Position numbers and translations under genes: made by a program. From CG10-46-32 sp964606465 (GTDB taxonomy: Bacteria; Patescibacteriota; Patescibacteriia; UBA2169): a DNA stretch of 10,839 nucleotides. This document shows, piece by piece, positions 6,222-10,771 of this stretch. The DNA lies in the NCBI GenBank assembly GCA_964606465.1, contig CAZSGI010000028.1, positions 1 to 10,839 on the forward strand, given 5' to 3'. The notes under the pieces were generated by a model. The model saw only the letters and a list, made by a program, of their open reading frames with translations. It had not been told where the DNA came from and did not search any database. Numbering within the stretch: the stretch's first letter is position 1; the number at the start of each line of letters is the position of its first letter.

Positions 6222-6887
6222 ATGAAAACCAAGGAAAAATCAAAAGCGAGAGAGCTCCGAAAACAGGGGTATTCCATTAACGAAATTTATAAAAAACTCA
6301 AAGTCGGAAAAAGTAGTGTAAGCTTGTGGGTTAGGGATATAGAGCTGTCCCTAAAACAAAAACAAGAACTCTCATCGCGAGGGCATAAAAAAGAAGCAAT
6401 AGAAAAACGACGGATAACCCGCCTGACAAGAGAAAACGCGCGCCGTCAAAAAATTATAGACCATGCATCAAAAGAAATCCGGCACATTTCAAAAAAAGAA
6501 CTATTTCTCATCGGCATTGGCCTCTATTGGGCAGAGGGAAGCAAAAGCAACCGGGGTGTTGTAGCATTCTCCAATAGCGACCCCCTGCTTATACAAATAA
6601 TGATGCGTTTCTTCCAAGAAATATGTGCTGTTCCTACCCAAAAATTCAGAGGGCATATACATCTGCACCCGCATCTTAATAAAACCAGGGCGGAAAAATA
6701 TTGGCACCAAATCTCTGTAATCCCCCTAAAACAATTCTTTAAAACAAGCCAGCAACATAATAAAGCGAGTAAAAATAAAAAAGACTCACTGCCTAATGGA
6801 ACATTCACTATTAACGTATGCAGTACAGAGTTGTTTCTGAAAATAACGGGCTGGATGAGTGGGTTATATAAAAATATTGTACTATAA
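6222..6887 (+). CDS. HTH plus LAGLIDADG-like protein (putative homing endonuclease or regulator)
   Basis: 221 residues, start chosen at ATG 6222, seven bases after GAAAGG. An in-frame TTG at 6207 is less likely. Residues about 8-38 form a helix-turn-helix of resolvase/transposase type (RELRKQGYSINEIYKKLKVGKSSVSLWV region). A basic linker follows (about 55-80), then LFLIGIGLYWAEGSKS (94-109), which looks like a LAGLIDADG helix ending in an acidic residue (Glu105). After it, one alpha/beta repeat can be traced (VVAFSNSDPLLIQIMMRFF, HIHLHPHLN, a weak second copy TELFLKITGWMSGLY near the C-terminus). The gene is visibly richer in A/T than rplS, EndoQ and uvrB, and sits between tRNA-Val and tRNA-Leu, which suggests horizontal arrival at a tRNA locus. 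Function is not established; a WhiA-like transcription regulator using a dead LAGLIDADG fold is the main alternative. The stop codon is four bases before tRNA-Leu. Confidence 0.75.
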   Translation: MKTKEKSKARELRKQGYSINEIYKKLKVGKSSVSLWVRDIELSLKQKQELSSRGHKKEAIEKRRITRLTRENARRQKIIDHASKEIRHISKKELFLIGIGLYWAEGSKSNRGVVAFSNSDPLLIQIMMRFFQEICAVPTQKFRGHIHLHPHLNKTRAEKYWHQISVIPLKQFFKTSQQHNKASKNKKDSLPNGTFTINVCSTELFLKITGWMSGLYKNIVL

Positions 6888-6890
6888 CGA

Positions 6891-6978
6891 GCCCGGGTGG
6901 CGAAATTTGGTAGACGCACTACCTTGAGGTGGTAGCGGCCGCAAGGCCTTGCGAGTTCGAGTCTCGCCCCGGGCACCA
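6891..6978 (+). tRNA. tRNA-Leu (anticodon GAG)
   Basis: 88 bases with encoded CCA and a long class II variable arm. Acceptor GCCCGGG (6891-6897) pairs with CCCGGGC (6968-6974), discriminator A, CCA 6976-6978. Anticodon stem CTACC/GGTAG with loop TTGAGGT gives anticodon GAG at 6926-6928 (CUC/CUU). Variable-arm hairpin GGCC-GCAA-GGCC (6937-6948). T-stem GCGAG/CTCGC. It begins four bases after the HTH gene stop. Confidence 0.97.
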
Positions 6979-6990
6979 CAACAAACAAAT

Positions 6991-7239
6991 ATGAGAATCA
7001 TCATCGGAATCATCTTGGTGCTCATCGGGCTGCTGCTCATCTGGAAAACCGAGGCAGTGGTTCGGGTCGCCGGGTACAGCAACTGGGCCGAGATCAAGCT
7101 CGGCGCCATGGGCGGCACCCGGCTCTTGTACAAGCTCGTCGGCCTCGGGTTCATCTTCGCCGGCATGCTTGCCATCACCAACCTGCACCAAGGGTTCCTG
7201 GAAGCAACTGTCGGAAGCCTCTTGCGTCCAGGAATCTAA
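6991..7239 (+). CDS. Small two-helix membrane protein
   Basis: 82 residues, ATG at 6991. Two hydrophobic segments: residues about 3-18 (IIIGIILVLIGLLLIW) and about 48-63 (KLVGLGFIFAGMLAI). Between them is a short polar loop with WAEIKLG and GGTRLLYK; the tail ends LHQGFLEATVGSLL. It would lie in the cytoplasmic membrane. I do not recognise a named family; small proteins of this build between RNA genes look familiar for Parcubacteria, but that is an impression only. The start codon is 12 bases after the tRNA-Leu CCA with no Shine-Dalgarno, so the mRNA is probably made by 3' processing of a tRNA-mRNA transcript. Codon use and GC resemble the neighbours, unlike the preceding HTH gene. Confidence 0.8.
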   Translation: MRIIIGIILVLIGLLLIWKTEAVVRVAGYSNWAEIKLGAMGGTRLLYKLVGLGFIFAGMLAITNLHQGFLEATVGSLLRPGI

Positions 7240-7253
7240 AACAGACCAAAAAC

Positions 7254-7284
7254 CAGTCGTGTGCACACCGCGACTGCGTCGCGG
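7254..7284 (+). other. Two mutually exclusive hairpins abutting tRNA-Ala
   Basis: Hairpin A: CAGTCG (7254-7259) with CGACTG (7271-7276), containing the palindrome TGTGCACA. Hairpin B: CCGCGAC (7268-7274) with GTCGCGG (7278-7284), loop TGC. They share 7271-7274 and cannot form together. Hairpin B ends at the base immediately before the first tRNA-Ala base, so it may direct 5' leader processing or end the preceding mRNA. No T-run follows. Confidence 0.45.
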
Positions 7285-7360
7285 GGGCCTGTAGCTCAGC
7301 TGGTAGAGCAACGCCTTTGCAAGGCGAAGGTCAGGAGTTCGAATCTCCTCAGGTCCACCA
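7285..7360 (+). tRNA. tRNA-Ala (anticodon UGC)
   Basis: 76 bases with encoded CCA. Acceptor GGGCCTG (7285-7291) pairs with CAGGTCC (7350-7356); the third pair is G-U, the identity element of alanine tRNA. Anticodon loop TTTGCAA with TGC at 7318-7320. The anticodon stem has four good pairs (CGCC/GGCG) and an A-A opposition at 27-43. T-arm AGGAG/CTCCT around TTCGAAT. Discriminator A at 7357, CCA 7358-7360. Confidence 0.97.
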
Positions 7361-7395
7361 AAAATCCGTCAATCAGCGGTTGATGGATTTTTGGT
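7357..7395 (+). terminator. Terminator hairpin fused to the tRNA-Ala 3' end
   Basis: A 16-pair stem: arm 7357-7372 with arm 7380-7395, one G-U pair, loop TCAGCGG. The 5' arm begins with the discriminator base and CCA of tRNA-Ala, and the 3' arm carries TTTTT (7388-7392). It likely ends tRNA transcription. The 3' arm also holds the -35 of the next promoter. Confidence 0.65.
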
Positions 7396-7407
7396 GTGCG
7401 CTATACT
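7380..7407 (+). promoter_or_regulatory. Candidate promoter of the NIF3-like gene (leaderless)
   Basis: TTGATG (7380-7385), 16 bases, TATACT (7402-7407). The predicted start is near 7414, about 3 bases before the ATG at 7417, and no Shine-Dalgarno exists, so the mRNA would be leaderless or nearly so. Confidence 0.55.
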
Positions 7408-7416
7408 ACTAATGCT

Positions 7417-7734
7417 ATGGTAAAACTCTTCGTCTTCGCGCCGTCCGACGAGCGGCTCGTCAAAAAAATCATCGCCGTCGCCGCAAAAGCCGGCGCCGGG
7501 GTTATCGGCAACTATACGCACTGCGCGTTTGTCGCACGCGGACGGGGCACGTGGGTTGCGGGGGAAAAAGCCAACCCCCGCGTTGGGTCAAAACAGGGGA
7601 CGCAGCGCATCAAGGAAGTTAAAATTGAAATGAATTGCCCGGAAAACAAAATAAAATCAGCAGTAAATGCAATTAAAAAAGTGCATCCGTACGAAGAAGT
7701 GGTGATTGATGTCGTAAAACTTGAAACGTTTTAA
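7417..7734 (+). CDS. Standalone NIF3/YqfO-type PII-like domain protein
   Basis: 105 residues from ATG 7417 (an in-frame GTG at 7396 would overlap the promoter). The sequence opens KLFVFAPSDERLVKKIIAVAAKAG, continues with GNYTHCAFVARGRGTW, RVGSKQGTQRIKEVKIEM and ends HPYEEVVIDVVKLE. This pattern belongs to the CutA/PII-like domain that is inserted or appended in NIF3/YqfO (DUF34) proteins; the HPYEE motif is characteristic. Here the metal-binding NIF3 catalytic part is missing and only the PII-like domain is present, as a separate gene. Single-domain versions occur in bacteria; their function is unknown, with ligand or metal sensing suggested by the fold. Preceded by a TATACT -10 box and followed by about 60 bases with no feature apart from a single DnaA-box-like sequence. 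Confidence 0.82.
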   Translation: MVKLFVFAPSDERLVKKIIAVAAKAGAGVIGNYTHCAFVARGRGTWVAGEKANPRVGSKQGTQRIKEVKIEMNCPENKIKSAVNAIKKVHPYEEVVIDVVKLETF

Positions 7735-7792
7735 AGCGGATTCCGTCATCAGACATGATAAAAGTTGTCCACAGCTTGGGAAAATTAGAGTA

Positions 7793-7819
7793 TTGATTTA
7801 TTTTATTGCGTGGTATAAT
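7793..7819 (+). promoter_or_regulatory. Strong promoter of the 32-residue basic protein
   Basis: Consensus -10 TATAAT (7814-7819) preceded by TGG (extended -10). The -35 is either TTGATT at 7793-7798 (15-base spacing) or TATTGA at 7791-7796 (17-base spacing). The best -10 element in the window. Start near 7826, leaving a leader of about 65 bases. Confidence 0.75.
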
Positions 7820-7830
7820 AGAGTAGAACT

Positions 7831-7869
7831 AACAAACCTGCGCGGCGTAGTCGTGTCGCGCAACAAACC
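7831..7869 (+). promoter_or_regulatory. Structured leader with flanking direct repeat
   Basis: A hairpin with arms TGCGCG (7839-7844) and CGCGCA (7857-7862) is flanked by a direct repeat AACAAACC (7831-7838 and 7862-7869). It lies in the untranslated leader 22 bases before the 32-residue gene. No known riboswitch was recognised. Candidate cis-acting RNA element. Confidence 0.45.
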
Positions 7870-7891
7870 AACATAAACGTAAGACAAAAAT

Positions 7892-7990
7892 ATGGCAGCA
7901 CGAAAACGCCGCAAGACCGCAAAGCGCAAGACAACGAAGAAGCGCGCCACGAAGCGCCGCAAGACCACGCATCGCAGAAAAAAGCGCTAA
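7892..7990 (+). CDS. 32-residue Lys/Arg-rich protein, candidate nucleoid or RNA-binding peptide
   Basis: A short gene from ATG 7892 to TAA 7988-7990. The product begins MAARKRRKTAKRKTTKKRAT and ends HRRKKR: of 32 residues, 21 are Lys or Arg, most of the rest Thr and Ala, with one His and no acidic or aromatic residue. Composition resembles histone H1/Hc1-type tails and some tiny ribosomal proteins, but no specific family can be named. The case for a real gene is strong: an extended consensus promoter, a leader of about 65 bases, and a strong terminator directly behind it, that is, a complete single-gene transcription unit. No Shine-Dalgarno is visible (AAGACAAAAAT precedes the ATG). Likely to bind DNA or RNA by charge. 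Confidence 0.72.
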   Translation: MAARKRRKTAKRKTTKKRATKRRKTTHRRKKR

Positions 7991-7997
7991 AACAAAA

Positions 7998-8039
7998 ATG
8001 AAAAACCCGCCCGCGAAAATGAGCAGACGGGTTTTTCAT
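7998..8039 (+). terminator. Bidirectional terminator between the basic peptide and the EndoQ-like gene
   Basis: Perfect 12-base arms ATGAAAAACCCG (7998-8009) and CGGGTTTTTCAT (8028-8039) around an 18-base loop. T-runs on both strands allow it to serve the plus-strand basic peptide gene and the minus-strand EndoQ-like gene that ends at 8065. Confidence 0.8.
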
Positions 8040-8064
8040 TTGGCTGCAGCCTTTGAAAATTTCC

Positions 8065-9345
8065 CTAAAACAGAGTTTTTTGCTTGTTTTTTGCGGACAC
8101 CTGCTCATCCGGCGCAAACACTGAAACCACGCCGTACTCCCCGTCGTAGCCGGGCTCTATGCGCACCTCGCCCTCCCGGACTCTGCGCACGCCTTCCGCG
8201 ATTTCAGAAATGCCGAACGCCGCTATCTGCGTGAGCGGCGTTTTCAGAAGCAAGGTAAACTCGTCCGCAATCGCGCGTATCATTTCGTTATAGGTTTCCT
8301 GCACCCGCTTGGTGTTCTTCTGCTGCCCGAGCGCGTCCGCAATGATTTCCCGCAAGGGCACAATGTATTTGAACTCGCCGAGTTTTTTCGGCTCCTGGCG
8401 GTCCGCGAGTTCCTCCACCCGATTGTCCACGCCGATCGTCAACGGTTTTTTGCACTTCGGGCAGATCCCTTTCAGGCGCTTGGTTTCTTTCGGGTCGCAC
8501 GCGAACCTGCAATCGCGGTGCCCGTCGTAGTGGTACTTGCCTTCCTGCGGGTAGAACTCAATGGTGTACGCAATCCTGTCTCTTTCTGACGCGCCTTTTT
8601 GCAAGGCCGTTTTAATACTTTGGATTGACGCCACTTCAAGTTCAAACGCCGTAGCTTCGCGACCCAGGTTCGGAAGCGAGTGCGCGTCCGAGTTGGAGAC
8701 GATGGAAACGTTGTCCAGTTGTGAGAGCCGCCAGTTCATTGCCGGATCGCTTGAGAGTCCGGTTTCAATCGCGAAAATTTTCGGCGTCAAATCGCCGAAG
8801 CACTCTTCAATGGAGTCAAACCCGCTCTTGGACCCGAAAATCGCGAACCACGGAGTCCACGCGTGCGCGGGTATGATGATAAAATCTTCTGACACATTCC
8901 AAATCAGTTCAGCCATGTCCGCAACGTCCATGCCCAGAATTGGCCTGCCGTCCGCTTTGAGGTTACCGACCTTGTCTAACTGACGATTCAGCGCTTTGAC
9001 CTCATCAAGCCCGGGTGCGATGATGACCGTGTGGATTCTCCGGACCTTATCATGCCGCTTGTAGATGTTTGAAATCTCGGTGGTGATAATGAACTTCGGA
9101 TCCCGGTCGTTCTTGACGGGCACTATGCTGACGTCGCCTTTGCGTTTGAATGAATACAGCCCGCCGCCGATCGGTTCAAGCTCTTTTTCCATTTCCGCAA
9201 CATACGCGGGAAACGTAAAATCCCCGGTGCCGATAATATCAATACCCTTCAAACGCGCCCCCCGGTACAGCCCGGGAATATTCAAATCCCGCGACGTGGC
9301 GCGCGAGTACCGGGAGTGCAAATGCATGTCTGTGATGTATTCCAT
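8065..9345 (-). CDS. Endonuclease Q-like PHP-domain DNA repair nuclease
   Basis: 426 residues, ATG at 9345. Matches the layout of EndoQ, an archaeal and sporadically bacterial enzyme that nicks 5' of deaminated bases (hypoxanthine, uracil, xanthine) and abasic sites. N-terminal PHP metal-binding domain: DMHLHSRYS (His8, His10), GTGDF (Asp42), TTEIS (Glu90), RRIHTV (His105), PAHAWTPWF (His161), SNSDAHS (Asp220, His222). Then a zinc site of four cysteines (Cys279, Cys283, Cys295, Cys298 in CRFAC ... CPKC), and a helix-hairpin-like C-terminal part. The last five residues QKTLF (422-426) fit the bacterial beta-clamp binding peptide; archaeal EndoQ is known to work with PCNA. Length agrees with EndoQ (a little over 400). 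It is a single-gene unit with its own extended -10 promoter and a terminator. Other PHP phosphoesterases (phosphatases, PolC/PolX domains) are less likely because of the zinc cluster. Confidence 0.87.
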   Translation of the reverse strand: MEYITDMHLHSRYSRATSRDLNIPGLYRGARLKGIDIIGTGDFTFPAYVAEMEKELEPIGGGLYSFKRKGDVSIVPVKNDRDPKFIITTEISNIYKRHDKVRRIHTVIIAPGLDEVKALNRQLDKVGNLKADGRPILGMDVADMAELIWNVSEDFIIIPAHAWTPWFAIFGSKSGFDSIEECFGDLTPKIFAIETGLSSDPAMNWRLSQLDNVSIVSNSDAHSLPNLGREATAFELEVASIQSIKTALQKGASERDRIAYTIEFYPQEGKYHYDGHRDCRFACDPKETKRLKGICPKCKKPLTIGVDNRVEELADRQEPKKLGEFKYIVPLREIIADALGQQKNTKRVQETYNEMIRAIADEFTLLLKTPLTQIAAFGISEIAEGVRRVREGEVRIEPGYDGEYGVVSVFAPDEQVSAKNKQKTLF

Positions 9346-9353
9346 GGAACCTA

Positions 9354-9362
9354 AGTGTAGCA
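9354..9362 (-). promoter_or_regulatory. Candidate promoter of the EndoQ-like gene
   Basis: On the minus strand TGC followed by TACACT (-10 at 9359-9354) forms an extended -10, 8 bases before the ATG. The predicted start is within 1-3 bases of the start codon, so the transcript is essentially leaderless. No good -35; the region upstream is a T-run shared with the 5S flank. Confidence 0.5.
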
Positions 9363-9372
9363 GAAATTTTTA

Positions 9373-9445
9373 AATAAAAAAACAGCATAGTCTTGGCCCG
9401 GTCCTCCTACCTTCGAGTTACAATAAAAAAACAGCATAGTCTTGG
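9373..9445 (-). repeat. Direct repeat: duplicated 3' flank of 5S rRNA
   Basis: A 24-base sequence occurs identically at 9373-9396 and 9422-9445 (period 49 bases). The 9422-9445 copy is the 3' end of 5S rRNA plus its T-rich tail on the minus strand. The 5' flank of 5S (9552-9569) is its inverted copy, forming the 5S end stem CCAAGACTATGCTG / CAGCATAGTCTTGG. The extra copy could pair with the same 5' arm. The 25 bases between copies resemble the end of 5S loosely. Confidence 0.85.
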
Positions 9446-9557
9446 CGGCGACCTACTCTCCCAACACCCCAAGGGTGCAGTACCATCGGCGCTGGCGGGC
9501 TTAACTTCTGTGTTCGGGATGGGAACAGGTGTACCCCCGCCGCACAGACCACCAAGA
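9440..9557 (-). rRNA. rrf: 5S ribosomal RNA
   Basis: About 118 bases on the minus strand, ends estimated from the terminal stem. Conserved 5S elements read on the minus strand: CCCATCCCGAACACAGAAGT (loop C and helix III), GCGCCGATGGTACTG, and GGGAGAGTAGGTCGCCGCC near the 3' end. The terminal stem TCTTGG/CCAAGA extends on both sides to about 18-20 pairs and ends in a T-run, so the precursor stem doubles as a processing site and probable transcription end of the rRNA operon. It lies about 90 bases downstream of 23S. Confidence 0.96.
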
Positions 9558-9625
9558 CTATGCTGTTTTTTATAAAGGAAACGAGAACCTAAACGTTACC
9601 ACTTAAGTGGTTGCGCACTGAATCA

Positions 9626-9653
9626 CCCATAAAATGCTTACGCATTTTATGGG
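9626..9653 (-). other. 23S-5S spacer hairpin
   Basis: Perfect 12-pair stem, arms 9626-9637 and 9642-9653, closed on the minus strand by the tetraloop GTAA (GNRA type). It sits at or immediately after the 23S 3' end and is a plausible rRNA processing stem. A 14-base palindrome ACCACTTAAGTGGT (9598-9611) lies further into the spacer. Confidence 0.6.
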
Positions 9654-9942
9654 GATCCGATCGGATGATTAGTATCCCTCGGCTGAACCCATTACTGGGC
9701 TTACACCTAGGACCTATCAACGTTGTCATCTCCAACGATCCTGATAACGAATGTTCATCTTGGGAAGTGCTTCACGCTTAGATGCTTTCAGCGTTTATCA
9801 CTGCCGCACGCCGCTACCCGGCACTGCATCTGGTGACACAGCCGGTATACGGGAGGTGCGTTCTCCTCGGTCCTCTCGTACTAGAGGAGAGCTCCCGCAA
9901 CATTCAACGCCCATGGTAGATAGGAGACCAAACTGTCTTACG

Positions 9943-10663
9943 CATGTAATTCCATTATTACGAATGGCATGGACTATATCTTCATCCTTCTGGAAAGGAA
10001 TCCAGACGAGGAGCTGACGTATTATGATCCCGATCCAGTCGGGATCATCCAAAGTTAGTTCTTGTCCTAACTTTAAGTCTCTACGGGGAAAAGATTACGA
10101 CTTTTCAAGAAAGCAATAACAGTGGCGGATGTGTTGGTTCGTTTTTTTGAATAGTTAAACTTTCCGGTTGTATCAACTATTTTACTTAAACGAATTAAAT
10201 CCTTAACTGTCATTTTTGCTGGATAAGAATTTATCAGATGGAGAATTTCTTTAGCCAGCGCTTTCTTTAAACGAAGAAATGGATAAAGAAGTTCTAAAAT
10301 TTCCTTAACTTCTTTCAATCCAACTATGGTGTATTCAGTCATACCGTCATTTCTTTGACGAATATAACCAATCTTCAACATAGCTTTAAGCCAAGAAAGA
10401 ATTCCTTGATGGATGTTCTTTTGATAGAATACTATGCTCGCCCTGATCTGGTAACCAAAGACATAATCTTTGTGCTTCACCAGTTGAGCCATAATACAGC
10501 CATCGCCATCAAGAAATCCCGCAATGTATGACTTTTCTTCGTTGGTCACAATCTGATCTTCCCTCGGTATTGCCCTCTGAAACGTTTGGAAATCCAGTAG
10601 GGTTTCACCGATTTTAGTCAGATTTATCATAACACATTACTGTGTTAAGACGCAATGTAATTT
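9943..10663 (-). other. Group I intron in 23S rRNA (insertion after position 2593, E. coli numbering)
   Basis: 721 bases on the minus strand. The 5' exon ends in U (10664) and the intron's last base is G (9943), as group I splicing requires. Elements traced on the minus strand: P1, exon ACGU with intron GCGU (10653-10650) including the splice-site U-G pair; P2, AACACA/TGTGTT (10646-10631); P3, CTGAC (10621-10617) with GTCAG (10018-10014); P4, TCGGTG (10611-10606) with TACCGA (10569-10564); P5, CCCT (10602-10599) with AGGG (10576-10573); P6, GGGAA (10563-10559) with TTCCC (10090-10086); P7, GACT (10079-10076) with AGTC (9975-9972) in GATATAGTCC; P7.1 and P7.2 hairpins (10074-10051 and 10048-10024); P8, TCTGGA/TCCAGA (10006-9989); P9, 9967-9952. 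The two extra hairpins between P7 and P3 suggest subgroup IA. The homing endonuclease reading frame fills the P6 loop. Confidence 0.93.
10073..10630 (-). CDS. I-CreI-type LAGLIDADG homing endonuclease in the 23S intron
   Basis: 185 residues as given from ATG 10630. Single LAGLIDADG motif YIAGFLDGDG (35-44), so it should act as a homodimer like I-CreI. Aligned by eye to remembered I-CreI, key residues are kept: Asp43 (I-CreI Asp20), Gln70 (Gln47) and Lys122 (Lys98), plus matching blocks IGYIRQRNDGMTEY (87-100), LLYPFLRLKKALAKEILHLI (114-133) and KKRTNTSATVIAFLKS near the end. Expected activity: double-strand cutting of intronless 23S genes at the L2593 site to spread the intron. The start is uncertain: residues 1-24 are encoded by ribozyme P3-P6, and the internal GTG at 10549 (residue 28) would give an N-terminus the length of I-CreI's. 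The C-terminal codons overlap P6. Gene and intron are AT-rich compared with the exons. No inactivating change seen. Confidence 0.93.
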   Translation of the reverse strand: MINLTKIGETLLDFQTFQRAIPREDQIVTNEEKSYIAGFLDGDGCIMAQLVKHKDYVFGYQIRASIVFYQKNIHQGILSWLKAMLKIGYIRQRNDGMTEYTIVGLKEVKEILELLYPFLRLKKALAKEILHLINSYPAKMTVKDLIRLSKIVDTTGKFNYSKKRTNTSATVIAFLKSRNLFPVET

Positions 10664-10727
10664 ACGTTTTGAACCCAGCTCGCGTACCGCTTTAACCGGC
10701 GAACAGCCGGACCCTTGGGACCTTCTC

Positions 10728-10771
<44 letters not shown>

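Noticed and set aside
6524..6988. Minus-strand frame over the HTH gene and tRNA-Leu
   Set aside because: Reads through a tRNA gene and is antisense to a gene with a good ribosome binding site and recognisable motifs.
7765..7773. TTGTCCACA resembling a DnaA box
   Set aside because: Single copy with one deviation from TTATCCACA, no cluster, no AT-rich unwinding region and no dnaA/dnaN nearby.
7998..8234. Plus-strand open frame after the basic peptide
   Set aside because: Starts inside the terminator hairpin and runs antisense to the EndoQ-like gene.
9393..9575. Small plus-strand open frame over 5S
   Set aside because: Covers 5S rRNA and its flanks on the opposite strand.
9751..10052. Open frames across the 23S 3' exon
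   Set aside because: They lie in conserved rRNA sequence and cross the exon-intron border; not credible genes.
9943..10663. Intervening sequence excised without splicing, or a group II intron
   Set aside because: The group I core pairings, exon-end U, final G and LAGLIDADG frame fit group I. No group II domain V or reverse transcriptase is present.
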